Source: an uncultured cyanobacterium (GTDB taxonomy: Bacteria; Cyanobacteriota; Cyanobacteriia; CAKZMO01). Taken from it: a stretch of 37,992 bases of DNA. Below, piece after piece: positions 9,105-18,122 of the stretch. Location of the stretch: positions 1-37,992 of the forward strand of contig CAKZMO010000335.1 of assembly GCA_937128595.1 (NCBI GenBank). Reading direction: 5' to 3'. Each line of letters begins with the position of its first letter. Position 1 is the stretch's first letter. Made by a program: the position numbers and the translations under genes. The notes under the pieces are model-generated. The model saw only the letters and a program-made list of their open reading frames with translations, was not told where the DNA came from and did no database searches.

Positions 9105-9929
9105 TTAAACTTCTACGGGTTGTCGCTGTAAGACTTGATTGAGTTTTCCGCTGCGATAGCCTTCTAAGTCGAGGGTGACATAGAGGAAGCCAAAGGATTG
9201 AAAGGTTTTTACCAGGGACGACAACTCTGTTTTTTCGACGAAGGACTGAATCTGATGTGGTGGCAGCTCGATGCGTGCGGTGTCACCTTCAGATCTCACT
9301 CGCAGCTCACTCCAGCCGAGCTTGCGGAGATGACGCTCGGCTTGTCCGACCCGTCGCAATTTTGAGATTGTGATTTCTTCTCCGTAGGGAAAGCGGGAGC
9401 TGAGGCAAGGCTGAGCAGGTTTGTTCCACCAGGTCAGACCCAACCGCTTGGAAAGTTCTCTCACTTCAGCTTTAGAAACTCCGACTTCTGCTAAGGGCGA
9501 TCGCGCTCCTCTTTCTTTTGCGGCTTGAATTCCAGGGCGATAGTCATGCAGATCATCAGCATTGACGCCATCAATGACGTAAGCATAGCCACGTTTCAGG
9601 GCTAGCGGTTTGAGGGTGTCGTGCAATTCGCTTTTGCAAAAGTAGCAACGGTTGACGGGATTAGACGTATAGTTTGGGTTTTCCATTTCGTGGGTTTGCA
9701 CCACTTCATGGGCAATCCCGATCATCGCTGCCTGAATTCGAGCATCTTCCATATCATCGGGCAAAAGCGACGGAGATTCTGCTGTGATGGCTAAAGCGCG
9801 ATCGCCCAGAACATCGAAAGCTACCTTTGCGACGAGCGCACTATCAACGCCTCCAGAATAGGCAATAAGAGCCCGATCCATCTCTTTGAACAATATTTGT
9901 AGACGTTCTAATTTCTGCTCGACTGCCAT
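9105..9929 (-). CDS. larE: LarE-type ATP-dependent sacrificial sulfur transferase
   Basis: LarE uses ATP to activate and then sulfurate the pyridinium dicarboxylate made by LarB, on the way to the nickel-pincer cofactor of lactate racemase-type enzymes. The 274-residue protein has the PP-loop IAYSGGVDSALVAK at about residues 22-35. Three cysteines, RCYFC (95 and 98) and PCLSSR (175), match the subset of LarE enzymes reported to hold an Fe-S cluster instead of sacrificing a single Cys. No larB, larC or larA gene is in the window, so the product's role here is open. aroQ lies 314 nt upstream on the same strand. The ATG start at 9929 needs no revision. Confidence 0.88.
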   Translation of the reverse strand: MAVEQKLERLQILFKEMDRALIAYSGGVDSALVAKVAFDVLGDRALAITAESPSLLPDDMEDARIQAAMIGIAHEVVQTHEMENPNYTSNPVNRCYFCKSELHDTLKPLALKRGYAYVIDGVNADDLHDYRPGIQAAKERGARSPLAEVGVSKAEVRELSKRLGLTWWNKPAQPCLSSRFPYGEEITISKLRRVGQAERHLRKLGWSELRVRSEGDTARIELPPHQIQSFVEKTELSSLVKTFQSFGFLYVTLDLEGYRSGKLNQVLQRQPVEV

Positions 9930-10243
9930 TGGCTCATCTCCGTGCGGTGCTTTTGGTTTATAAGAGTTTTTCTGATGATTCTAGCAATGACTTTCCCGGT
10001 CAACAGCGCACTATGACGACTTTCAAGCATATTGTGCAAACCGTAGTCTACTCATGAGAATCACCCGAAAAACGAATCGGACTCTTCCCATGATGATAAG
10101 AATCAAGCCTCTTTGACAGAGAACAATCGTCGTTGAATGCATGAAACATTACTGTCTCGGCGCGGTCATATGCTCAGAGCAGCGCGTAGTGATAGCTTTT
10201 CTGAACAATGCGTATGTATACCGAGAGTCGGCAAAATAATCAA
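9930..10243. other. Intergenic region between larE and aroQ
   Basis: Nothing convincing was found in these 314 bases: no credible ORF, tRNA or strong hairpin. It presumably carries the larE promoter and the aroQ 3' end. Confidence 0.5.
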
Positions 10244-10705
10244 TTAGACAACCGCTGTCGTGCTGTTGAGATGAGCAATTAGAGCATAAAGACCCAACCG
10301 ATAGCTATCTGCTCCAAAACCGCTGATTTGCCCAACAGCAACTGGAGCAATATAAGAGTGATGACGAAATTCTTCGCGCCGATAGATGTTGCTGAGATGA
10401 ACTTCCACTGTGGGAAGGGCAACAGCGGCGATCGCATCTCGAATAGCAACACTCGTATGAGTGTAAGCACCAGGATTGATCAAGATACCACAATGACTTC
10501 CATCAGCCTGATGGATTCGATCGATCAATTCGCCTTCATGATTCGATTGCTGACATTCAACCGAGAACCCTAAGGCTTCGGACTCTTCAGCAAGAGACTC
10601 ACCGATACTTGCAAGGGTAACCTTGCCATAGACATCCGGTTCGCGGGAGCCAAGCAGATTTAGATTCGGCCCGTTCAAGACCAAAATACTCTTTGATTCA
10701 GACAT
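10244..10705 (-). CDS. aroQ: Type II 3-dehydroquinate dehydratase
   Basis: AroQ removes water from 3-dehydroquinate in the shikimate pathway to aromatic amino acids. The 153-residue protein has the type II signatures: [20 protein letters not shown] with the active-site Tyr, [15 protein letters not shown] with substrate-binding Asn and the catalytic His, and [18 protein letters not shown]. The length fits the dodecameric type II class and not the Schiff-base type I enzyme. The ATG at 10705 starts [13 protein letters not shown]. It is on the same strand as larE but 314 nt away, so a shared transcript is doubtful. Confidence 0.96.
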   Translation of the reverse strand: MSESKSILVLNGPNLNLLGSREPDVYGKVTLASIGESLAEESEALGFSVECQQSNHEGELIDRIHQADGSHCGILINPGAYTHTSVAIRDAIAAVALPTVEVHLSNIYRREEFRHHSYIAPVAVGQISGFGADSYRLGLYALIAHLNSTTAVV

Positions 10706-10852
10706 GCAAAGTTGAACTTAGATATGCTCAATCAGCTTAGACTTACGCAAACGTAATATCAAGATCTTTTGCTGATAGAGCAAGCAAACTCTAAGCAAGA
10801 CTACAATGTCTGATGGCCGCTTGCAGACGCTTTACAGCGATCGCTGCGCGTA

Positions 10853-10981
10853 TCAATATCGATCGTCGACTGGCACTGGAATGGCTTCCTGCTCAGGCTG
10901 CGATTCTGGCCCCAGTAGAGCATCTAAAATCTTACGAGCCCAGTCAGTTAGCCTATCAAGAATGTCTTCAATGAAGTCCAT
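10853..10981 (-). CDS. Small acidic protein, 42 residues, function unknown
   Basis: This short frame runs from an ATG at 10981 to a TGA at 10853-10855. AAGGGAG lies about 11 nt upstream of the ATG. The product begins MDFIEDILDRLTDWARKILD, which would form an amphipathic helix, and continues into a Pro/Glu-rich tail (GPESQPEQEAIPVPVDD). The reading frame stays open for about 30 codons upstream but has no start codon there, so an unusual start or a truncated longer gene is possible. It is unrelated to aroQ or cinA. The plus-strand frame over the same bases looks like a shadow. I do not recognise the family. Confidence 0.5.
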   Translation of the reverse strand: MDFIEDILDRLTDWARKILDALLGPESQPEQEAIPVPVDDRY

Positions 10982-11146
10982 TGACAGTTTCGCTCCCTTT
11001 GTGACAGCTAGACGCTTGCGTTGACCAGCAGGGATTGTATAGTCAAATACGAATAGTGCGCCTTTTTAATATCATAGCGGATCAAATCATTTGATCAAGG
11101 GCTGAAGGGAGAGCTTTTGCTAGAAATTTTCTCTAAAAATATTTCT

Positions 11147-12406
11147 TTAGAAATAGTTACGAAGTCGATGGCGTCTCAGTAAGTCGATGGCTGTGCAAGC
11201 GCTTAGCCAGCGTATCCAATCTCGACCTCGATAGGCTGCAAAGGTGCGACGATGGCACTCTACGCCTTCGGGGCTAGCAATTCCGAAATAAACTAAGCCA
11301 ACGGGTTTCTCCTCTGTCCCTCCGCTGGGGCCAGCAATTCCAGTAATGCTGACTCCCCACGTTGTCCCAAGAACCTCTCGAACTCCAGCCGCCATCTGTT
11401 TTGCGACAAGTTCACTCACCGCACCCTGTTGAGCCAGTGCTCCCGAATCGACACCTAATACTTTTTCTTTGACCTGATTGTCGTAGGAAATAATACCGCC
11501 GAGAAAAAAACTTGAGCTTCCAGGAACCGTTGTCAACAAATGACCAAGACCTCCCCCTGTGCAGGATTCCGCGACAGAGACAGTTTCACCTGCCTGTTGG
11601 AGAAGATTACCTAGCGTTGATGCCAGCGTATCGTCGTCTGTGCCGAACCAATCCGGTGCTGTTAACGCTCGCAGTTCAGCTTCGACAGGTTGAATTAGGC
11701 TTTCGGCTTTCTCTTGAGAGGTTGCCTGTGCCGAAATGCGTAATCGGACTTCACCTTGGCTTGCGTAGGGTGCCACAGTTGGATTTTCTAAATCAAAGAA
11801 ATGCGATACTTTTTCGGCTAAGGTTGACTCTGGAATGCCCCAGTAACGTATCATCCGGCTGTAGATCACCGATTGCCCCCAGCCTTGGCTTTTGAGGTAT
11901 GGAACGGCAATTTCATTCCACATGCACTGCATTTCGCGAGGAACCCCCGGAAATGTCAGAATCGTTAGACTTGGCCGAGGCTGCCAAATAATACCAGGAG
12001 CGCTGCCGATGGGATTGTAGAGTACTTCTGCATCCTCAGGCATCAGCGCTTGTTTTCGATTGCTAGGCGACATGCTTTTGCCCCGATGGGCATATTTTGT
12101 AGCGATGTCTTCGATAATCTCTGGACGCTCTACCAGGGGGACATCAAAAAAAGAGGCGATCGCCTCCGTGGTCAAATCGTCAGGAGTTGGCCCCAATCCG
12201 CCCGTAAAGACAATCAAGCTTGAACGCTCACAGGCTAGTGCTAGCACCCTTTGTAATCGGCTAGTGTTGTCTCCTACGACCGTCTGGTAGTAGTGGGGAA
12301 TACCCAGAGAAGCAAGCTGTTGGGCGATGAATTGAGCATTGCTGTTGAGAATATCGCCTAGCAGCAGTTCTGTTCCGACACAAATGATTTCAGCGCTCCC
12401 GCTCAT
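11147..12406 (-). CDS. cinA: CinA, nicotinamide-nucleotide amidase / competence-damage protein
   Basis: The 419-residue protein has two domains. The N-terminal MoaB/MogA-like domain (about 1-170) has EIICVGTELLLGDILNSN and TGGLGPTPDDLTTEA. The C-terminal PncC-type domain (about 255-415) has VAESCTGGGLGHLLTTVPG, FLGGIISYDNQVK and GIAGPSGGTEEKPVG. PncC activity deamidates nicotinamide mononucleotide in NAD recycling, and some CinA N-terminal domains act on ADP-ribose. The start is the ATG at 12406. A wecA-like gene lies 172 nt upstream on the same strand. Full length and all motifs suggest it is functional. Confidence 0.95.
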   Translation of the reverse strand: MSGSAEIICVGTELLLGDILNSNAQFIAQQLASLGIPHYYQTVVGDNTSRLQRVLALACERSSLIVFTGGLGPTPDDLTTEAIASFFDVPLVERPEIIEDIATKYAHRGKSMSPSNRKQALMPEDAEVLYNPIGSAPGIIWQPRPSLTILTFPGVPREMQCMWNEIAVPYLKSQGWGQSVIYSRMIRYWGIPESTLAEKVSHFFDLENPTVAPYASQGEVRLRISAQATSQEKAESLIQPVEAELRALTAPDWFGTDDDTLASTLGNLLQQAGETVSVAESCTGGGLGHLLTTVPGSSSFFLGGIISYDNQVKEKVLGVDSGALAQQGAVSELVAKQMAAGVREVLGTTWGVSITGIAGPSGGTEEKPVGLVYFGIASPEGVECHRRTFAAYRGRDWIRWLSACTAIDLLRRHRLRNYF

Positions 12407-12578
12407 GAGCCATTACCGATGGAGTTGCCCTGTCTATATTAAGCGGAATTAACATCAAGCGGAATTAACTCGGATGGAGGGGTTGAGCCAATACGATGGT
12501 GTTGAGAGAGTCTGTTGAGAGTTTCAGAGATAACACGATTTTGCTCACGGACGTTGTTCACCCCTGTTGTGCGATCGC

Positions 12579-13628
12579 CTAGGGAACTTGAGCGTGTTTT
12601 CTCACTTTCCAAACGGTATAGATCAGCAGAGCTGTTGCCGCAACTGCATAGGCGACACCACTGGGAATGCGGGCGATCGCCAGGGCTAAACTTCCTAGCC
12701 ACAGGGTGAGCGAGTAGATAAACAAAACAGTCAGCCGATGGGAGAGTCCTGCCTTGAGGAGGCGATGGTGAAGATGTCTCTTATCAGCAATGAATGGAGA
12801 TTTTCCGCTTCGCAAGCGATCAATGATGACTGCGGACATATCCAAAATTGGAACTGCCAAAATCAGAAATGGCAGTAGCACGGCTACCGTTGTGACGCTT
12901 TTGAGGAGACCAATGACTCCAACGCTGGCCAAAGTGAAACCTAAGTAGTAGGAGCCGCCGTCTCCCATAAAAATTTGAGCCGGGTTGAAGTTGTAGCGAA
13001 GAAATCCTAAGGCTCCACCTGCCATGGCCGCTACGATTAGAGCGGCGGCTGGTTGATTCATGAAAAGACTGACAATCAGCATCACGACAGCGGCAATACC
13101 ACAGACCCCAGCCGCTAGACCATCGAGGCCATCGATCCAGTTGACTGCGTTGGTCATGCCAACCAGCCAGACAATGGTAAATAGCCAGCTTATGAGTAAG
13201 GGAAGCTGAGTAATTCCCAGACCTGGAATGCTAACAAAGTCGATTTGTACTCCTACAAACCAAGCACAGGACGCAGCACTGACTTGCAATAACAGCCGTG
13301 CGATCGGTGAAAGGCTAAACAAATCGTCTGCTAACCCGATCAGAAAGAATACTAGACCACCAATGGTGACACCCCAGATTTCATACTCTTTGTGAGGGGG
13401 CAGAATGCCAAATCCTCCGAGCATCCAGACGAGTAGCAAGGCGGTCAAAGAACCCAAAAAAATTGAGACGCCGCCAAGCCGAACCATTGGGCGCTGGTGA
13501 ACCTTGCGAGAATCGGGCACATCGACTCTGCCGCTGGTAAGGCCAACCCTTTTGACAATTGGGGTACTAACCAACACAACGACAGCAGAAATTGCAAAAG
13601 CAATCAGATGGTAAAACTGGGGTGGCAT
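12579..13628 (-). CDS. WecA/MraY-family undecaprenyl-phosphate sugar-1-phosphate transferase
   Basis: The 349-residue integral membrane enzyme, with about 10-11 helices, would load a UDP-sugar phosphate, probably GlcNAc-1-P, onto undecaprenyl phosphate to start cell-surface glycan synthesis. Family signatures are GLADDLFSLSP (Mg-binding Asp pair), TNAVNWIDGLDGLAAGV, NFNPAQIFMGDGGSYYLGF and DKRHLHHRLL. The HLHHR loop separates WecA/TagO-type enzymes from MraY and favours a WecA-like role. The start is the ATG at 13628. cinA follows on the same strand after 172 nt. The exact sugar cannot be read from the sequence. Confidence 0.93.
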   Translation of the reverse strand: MPPQFYHLIAFAISAVVVLVSTPIVKRVGLTSGRVDVPDSRKVHQRPMVRLGGVSIFLGSLTALLLVWMLGGFGILPPHKEYEIWGVTIGGLVFFLIGLADDLFSLSPIARLLLQVSAASCAWFVGVQIDFVSIPGLGITQLPLLISWLFTIVWLVGMTNAVNWIDGLDGLAAGVCGIAAVVMLIVSLFMNQPAAALIVAAMAGGALGFLRYNFNPAQIFMGDGGSYYLGFTLASVGVIGLLKSVTTVAVLLPFLILAVPILDMSAVIIDRLRSGKSPFIADKRHLHHRLLKAGLSHRLTVLFIYSLTLWLGSLALAIARIPSGVAYAVAATALLIYTVWKVRKHAQVP

Positions 13629-14265
13629 CTGAGCATCAGGATTGACTATATATTAAACATCGAAGTATGAACATCGAGCTAACCATACTGGACGAGCAAG
13701 AGAGGCTAAGGCAAGCCAATACGTTCATCGTTTGGCAAAATAGCTTTAAACCGTGATACAGGAGTGGGCTTTAATGTCACTAAACGTATTAATTCGTTAA
13801 ACGCGTTCATTAGAGAGTGTAAGGTAAAAACTGCTCTGTGCGGAATTTGTTTTGACTAAATTCTTTCAGCGATCTGATGCACTGTTGGGCGTTTAGCCTT
13901 GAGTCATGTCGAGCTAGAGTCTATATCGCCTTACTCTATGAATTGACTCTGAGCTAACAGCGTTGCGGTTCATTCCTGCAATAAACCGCTTGAAAATGAT
14001 TTCAAAGTCATCCAACAAGATGAAGATACTATGGTACTGAACGGACTCACTCTCACACCTCCTGCCCATTCTTCTTTGCAGGGTGATCCAATCCGCAACA
14101 GGACATAATGACTGGTTGCTGAGATATTTATATGACCTTTTTTTAGTTGGACACGATCAAATTTGATGGTTCTAAAGTGATATCTGGGTCGTGTGACTTA
14201 AAAAGCGCAGCCTGAAATTTATGGGTGCTTGTTTACCCGTTAGGTTTTTTTCAGTGGATTGTATT
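13629..14265. other. Long intergenic region between wecA-like gene and glyA
   Basis: No convincing gene was seen. A minus-strand frame of 34 codons (13706-13810) has no ribosome site and is not called. The wecA-like promoter should lie in the first 200 bases. Together with the hairpins at 14266-14355 the glyA-wecA spacer reaches 758 bp, long for this window, so an unseen small RNA is possible. Confidence 0.4.
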
Positions 14266-14309
14266 TGTTGACGGGCTGACATGCTCTGAGACACCTCAGC
14301 CCATCAACA
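14266..14309 (-). terminator. Second tandem hairpin downstream of glyA
   Basis: Arms 14266-14279 and 14296-14309 form a 14-bp stem around a 16-nt loop. On the minus strand the single non-Watson-Crick pair is a U-G wobble, while on the plus strand it is a C-A mismatch, so the RNA made in the glyA direction folds better. No U-run follows on the minus strand. It is read here as a glyA terminator or mRNA-end structure. Confidence 0.45.
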
Positions 14310-14318
14310 GCACTATTT

Positions 14319-14355
14319 TTATCGAGGTGGACATCGAGTATGCTCACCTCGATAA
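14319..14355 (-). terminator. First tandem hairpin downstream of glyA
   Basis: Perfect 11-bp arms (14319-14329 TTATCGAGGTG and 14345-14355) enclose a 15-nt loop, 31 nt past the glyA stop. The structure lacks a U-tract on the minus strand. With the hairpin at 14266-14309 it forms a tandem pair behind glyA. Confidence 0.45.
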
Positions 14356-14386
14356 GAGCGTGTCGCTAAATTCCGAGAAATGAGCT

Positions 14387-15670
14387 TTACACTAGCGCAG
14401 GCATAGGAATCTCAAGATGAGGATAGAGCGGGAAGCGATCGCACAGATTGAGCACTCGCTGTCGGCAAGAATCAGCCACGTCGGTGTCACCGGGGCTCGT
14501 CAGGCGATCGACAATGATGTCAGCAATCTCCGAAAATTCGGCAGTTCCCATGCCTCGGGTGGTCATTGCTGGAGTTCCTAATCGCAGACCGCTGGTGACA
14601 AAGGGCGACTCAGGATCGAAGGGCACGGTGTTTTTGTTGGCCGTGATATTCACTTCGCTGACGAGGCGATCCGCTTCTTTGCCCGTCATTCCAATGCAAC
14701 GCAAATCTACTAAAGCCAAGTGGTTGTCAGTGCCATCAGAAACCACCTTGAAGTCTCGGGTTTGGAGCTGGGAGACTAATGCTTTAGCGTTGTCAATCAC
14801 AGACGCGGAGTAGGTCTTGAATTCTGGTTGTAGTGCCTCTCCAAAGGCTACCGCTTTGCCTGCGATGACATGCTCAAGAGGGCCACCCTGACTGCCTGGA
14901 AAGACGGCTTTATCAAACTTTTTGCCCAGTTCTGCATCTCGAGTCAGAATGAGTCCCCCACGAGGCCCACGCAAGGTTTTGTGAGTGGTCGTGGTTACCA
15001 CGTCGCAATGAGGAATGGGATTGGGATGAAGTCCGCTAGCAACCAATCCAGCAATATGGGCAACGTCGGCGAGGAGATAAGCACCGACTTCGTCAGCGAT
15101 CGCACGAAACTTGTCGAAGTGAATGGTGCGAGGATAGGCAGAATATCCGCAAATGATGAGTTTGGGCCGATGCTCTAGAGCTAACTCGCGCACGGCATCG
15201 TAGTCAATCTGCTCGGTTTCGGGGCTTACTCCATAGTGACAGACGTTGAACCATTTGCCAGACACGTTTACTGGAGAGCCATGAGTCAGGTGACCACCAT
15301 GGGACAAATCCATTCCCATAATGGTGTCTCCGGGCTTCAGGAGTGCCAAAAACACAGCAAAGTTTGCCTGAGCACCGGAATGAGGTTGCACGTTAGCATG
15401 GTCTGCGCCAAATAGCTCTTTCGCGCGATCGATGGCGAGTTGTTCGACCTTATCGACAAACTCGCAGCCTCCGTAGTATCGTTTGCGGGGCAGTCCTTCC
15501 GCATATTTGTTGGTCAAAACCGATCCTTGCGCTGCCATGACGGCTGCGGAAGTGAAGTTTTCGCTAGCAATCAGCTCAAGATGCGTGCGTTGACGTTTGA
15601 GCTCGTCGTGCAGCATTTCTGCAACGGCGGGATCGGTTTGCATTAAAAGGTCAAGATTTGTTTGAGCCAC
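14387..15670 (-). CDS. glyA: Serine hydroxymethyltransferase
   Basis: GlyA interconverts serine and glycine with tetrahydrofolate, supplying one-carbon units and, in phototrophs, also linking to photorespiratory glycine. The 427-residue PLP enzyme has the cofactor-lysine motif [16 protein letters not shown], plus [27 protein letters not shown] and [12 protein letters not shown]. The start is GTG at 15670, supported by AGGAG about 8 nt upstream. Two hairpins follow the stop. No glycine riboswitch was recognised in the upstream region. Identification is secure. Confidence 0.98.
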   Translation of the reverse strand: MAQTNLDLLMQTDPAVAEMLHDELKRQRTHLELIASENFTSAAVMAAQGSVLTNKYAEGLPRKRYYGGCEFVDKVEQLAIDRAKELFGADHANVQPHSGAQANFAVFLALLKPGDTIMGMDLSHGGHLTHGSPVNVSGKWFNVCHYGVSPETEQIDYDAVRELALEHRPKLIICGYSAYPRTIHFDKFRAIADEVGAYLLADVAHIAGLVASGLHPNPIPHCDVVTTTTHKTLRGPRGGLILTRDAELGKKFDKAVFPGSQGGPLEHVIAGKAVAFGEALQPEFKTYSASVIDNAKALVSQLQTRDFKVVSDGTDNHLALVDLRCIGMTGKEADRLVSEVNITANKNTVPFDPESPFVTSGLRLGTPAMTTRGMGTAEFSEIADIIVDRLTSPGDTDVADSCRQRVLNLCDRFPLYPHLEIPMPALV

Positions 15671-16243
15671 AAGTCATCTCCTAGAGCAATCTTATAAGTT
15701 GGAAGTCAGTGAATAGTGAACAAGAGAGAAAATTAGAGGAAGTTAACGACAATCAGACAATAATTCCTACCGTGTGTTCACTCTAACGATTGGGATATCT
15801 GATGTTCGTATTAGAGTCAACTGATCTCTACAAAGGAATAGACACGAACATGACGCAGATATGCTGATAGGTGAACTTCGCTAACCCGTCGTAGTTCCTG
15901 ATCTTTACCTCGGTATGTGTTTGCAACGTCATTTAATGTTCAGGGCTTGCCTGAATGCTTGAAGGAAGCTGCTGAGCTGAGCGAGCAATTTGCATGAGGT
16001 GCTATCTTATCGCGACTTCATGGTTCGTGTTGGCTCAATATTTGCTGAACTTTCTCCAACGAATGCTCAATTCATACAGATTTGTAAGAGTTGTGGATAG
16101 TAACCTGTCACCACGAATCTGGATCACAACAGAACTTCGCATAGTTTATAACGCTCTATGTCATGAAGTCGTTAAAAATCGACTCTTCCTATAGATTCGC
16201 GTAGAATTGGTAGTAGTGCAGCAAAGGGCAAGGTTAACTCGTC
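15671..16243. other. Intergenic region upstream of glyA
   Basis: This 573-bp divergent spacer must carry the glyA promoter and that of the plus-strand small gene at 16244. A 66-codon frame at 15994-16194 starts without a ribosome site and has no recognisable domain, so it is not called. No tRNA or riboswitch was seen. Confidence 0.4.
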
Positions 16244-16441
16244 ATGCTAGTTGTACTGATGGATGAACAAATGCTTGCGCCTGAGCAAGTATGTCAGTCG
16301 TGTCTTATGGCGACACAGCACGGTCAGCCTCGATGGGTCGGTGGGCGGCTCCGATGTGGGCGATCGCTCCACAAACAAACAACAAATCAGCCCGACCAGT
16401 ACGAATGTCAAATGGGTTTTAGAATTGCCAACATAGAATAG
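16244..16441 (+). CDS. Small four-cysteine protein, probable metal binder
   Basis: The product is 65 residues from the ATG at 16244, or 60 or 56 residues from in-frame ATGs at 16259 and 16271. It holds CQSC (17 and 20), RCGRS (Cys38) and YECQMGF (Cys55), a Cys2-Cys-Cys spacing that could bind zinc or an Fe-S cluster. The pattern EQVCQSCLMATQHGQPRW resembles small conserved cyanobacterial hypotheticals I have seen, but I cannot name a family. AAGG lies 11 nt before the first ATG. The Tic20 gene starts 62 nt downstream on the same strand, so the two may be co-transcribed. Function is unknown. Confidence 0.65.
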   Translation: MLVVLMDEQMLAPEQVCQSCLMATQHGQPRWVGGRLRCGRSLHKQTTNQPDQYECQMGFRIANIE

Positions 16442-16503
16442 AGAAGAAGGGTACAAGCAGTACTGCTTCAAGATGTTGGAACAACAGTACGGATAGATAG
16501 ACT

Positions 16504-17025
16504 ATGACGTGGCGCGGCAGCACAACACCTCTGGATCGAGTTTTTGCAAGCTTGGTTTATGTTTTTCCGATGGTTGAGGCTCTTTTGTATTACAGTGGGC
16601 CACTTTTCAGGCAACTGCCTTTCGTAGAGATTCTTTTTACCCCACTTTTTCCGTTTGTCATCGTTTACAACTTGATTCGGACTATCGTTCCACTGGGTCT
16701 GGGTGGTTTGATTATCTTCGTTGCGCTCTTATTTTTCGTGGTGAGAAATGAGAGAGTGTGCCACTTCGTCCGTTTCAACACGATGCAAGCGATTTTGATT
16801 GGGATTGTTTTGAGTATTTTTAGCCTCATTTGGGCGTTCTTTGCAACGGCGCTTCCAGGATTACAAAATCCGACAGGGGCATCTCTGTTGTTACGAGATA
16901 CTGTCTTTAACGTTCTGTTCCTTGGAACGATGATCAGCTCCGTCTATTCCATTGTTCAGTCTATTCGAGGCAAGTACGCAGAGATTCCGACAATATCGGA
17001 TGCAGTGTACATGCAGGTGCGGTAA
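16504..17025 (+). CDS. Tic20/Ycf60-family membrane protein
   Basis: The 173-residue protein has four predicted membrane helices, at about 12-32, 45-85 (two close segments) and 95-120, with a further one at about 135-158. It matches the cyanobacterial Tic20 family: an opening LDRVFASLVYVFPMVEAL, then RFNTMQAILIGIVLSI, the conserved short loop before the third helix. Plastid Tic20 is part of the inner-envelope import channel; the cyanobacterial protein's job is not settled. The ATG at 16504 follows GGATAG. The cysteine-rich small gene precedes it. Confidence 0.85.
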   Translation: MTWRGSTTPLDRVFASLVYVFPMVEALLYYSGPLFRQLPFVEILFTPLFPFVIVYNLIRTIVPLGLGGLIIFVALLFFVVRNERVCHFVRFNTMQAILIGIVLSIFSLIWAFFATALPGLQNPTGASLLLRDTVFNVLFLGTMISSVYSIVQSIRGKYAEIPTISDAVYMQVR

Positions 17026-17176
17026 GTTGGCTGCTGAGGTTTAAACGCTTGATTAAGCTTGAGACTTTGCTGGCGCTATGATTGCAGTTTCAACCGTTGT
17101 CGTTTGAATTTCCCTATCCCAGGTTTCGTCAAAAGATTGAGTCGCTGTCACTGGTTTATGCTCCGACAGCGGCTAT

Positions 17177-17290
17177 TCATTTGCTACGAGTGAACACTTG
17201 GTAAGCGACAAACACCATAAATCCGATATAACTCCAGATGGCAGCCCAGTCCATCCAAGCGTTTGGATTGTCTAGAATGGGTTCCGTCAT
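17177..17290 (-). CDS. Single-pass membrane peptide, 37 residues
   Basis: The ATG at 17290 opens a 37-residue frame ending at a TGA at 17177. It starts MTEPILDNPNAWMDWAAIWS and continues through a hydrophobic helix (SYIGFMVFVAYQVF) to a basic end (TRSK). An acidic N-terminus, one helix and a basic C-terminus is the plan of small photosynthetic-complex subunits, but it does not match any psb, pet, psa or ndh small subunit that I can recall. The ribosome site is weak (GAGAG about 10 nt upstream). It lies alone between Tic20 and the YqeG gene, on the opposite strand to both. Confidence 0.6.
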   Translation of the reverse strand: MTEPILDNPNAWMDWAAIWSYIGFMVFVAYQVFTRSK

Positions 17291-17582
17291 GGCGATCGCT
17301 CTCGTGTTGCCTCTCTGCAAGCCCTTTTTATACTGGATAGCCTAAACGCAGAAACTCAATTCTACATGATGCCTGCATTGGGCTGTTCTTAGATACTCAG
17401 GTGAAGCGTTTCGACACCTTTTCGTCTCTACTTCATTGCCGTTGCACTGGCAAACTTCGCATACTATTTAGGAATCAATAGTTTTGAGTGCAAACTTCTT
17501 TGCTTGCAGATGTGATGATTTACGACTGCTGGTTCTTCTTGCTACTCCACCCCAACAAAATCGGAACTAACTACTAAACAGA

Positions 17583-18098
17583 ATGTCTTTTGGAAAACTT
17601 CTCCAGCCCGACCTGTTCCTTGATGGATCGGTGCTCAAGATAACTCCTGATCTATTGCACCAGTATCAGCTCCAGGCTCTTGTATTTGATGTCGATGAGA
17701 CGCTGGTTCCTGCTGGTGTTTCGGAAGCATCGGAAGAGCTACATCAGTGGGCAGAAGAGCTAAAGGCGCACTTTTCCATTTGGCTCGTGAGCAATAACGT
17801 GAGTCAATCTCGGATTGGCTACATTGCGCGGGCGCTTGACTTACCCTACATTGCAGGTGCGCTCAAGCCTTCTCGTCGCAAGTTACGGCAGGCTGTCAAA
17901 TCCATGGGATTTCCTGAAAATCGAGTGGGCATGGTAGGCGATCGCCTACTCACTGACGTATTGGCAGGGAATCGTTTGGGAATGTTCACAATTTTGGTTG
18001 ATCCGATTGTTGATCCGACAGTAGCCGCCCGAAAACATCCCATTCGCAACATGGAAGTATTGTTCTCTCAGTTATTTGGCGTCACTTTGCGGTCGTAG
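17583..18098 (+). CDS. YqeG-family HAD-superfamily phosphatase
   Basis: The 171-residue protein has the HAD motif I as VFDVDETLVP, with nucleophile Asp36 and acid/base Asp38, and motif II as WLVSNN. KPSRRKL contributes the motif III Lys, and VGMVGDRLLTDVLAGNRLGM is motif IV with its Asp pair. This is the YqeG IIIA subfamily. The mitochondrial relative GEP4 is a phosphatidylglycerophosphate phosphatase, so a role in phosphatidylglycerol synthesis, an essential thylakoid lipid, is plausible but inferred. The ATG at 17583 has no strong ribosome site. The gene converges with the pentapeptide-repeat gene, leaving 24 nt. Confidence 0.9.
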   Translation: MSFGKLLQPDLFLDGSVLKITPDLLHQYQLQALVFDVDETLVPAGVSEASEELHQWAEELKAHFSIWLVSNNVSQSRIGYIARALDLPYIAGALKPSRRKLRQAVKSMGFPENRVGMVGDRLLTDVLAGNRLGMFTILVDPIVDPTVAARKHPIRNMEVLFSQLFGVTLRS

Positions 18099-18122
18099 CG
18101 CTGATCAGCAAATCGTTGACAA

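Noticed and set aside
10806-11024. 72-codon plus-strand frame over the small gene
   Set aside because: Opposite strand to a better small ORF with a ribosome site; no family pattern.
13706-13810. 34-codon minus-strand frame in the glyA-wecA spacer
   Set aside because: Starts with ATG but has no ribosome site and no recognised similarity.
15994-16194. 66-codon plus-strand frame upstream of the cysteine-rich gene
   Set aside because: No ribosome site and no recognisable domain; overlaps a likely promoter region.
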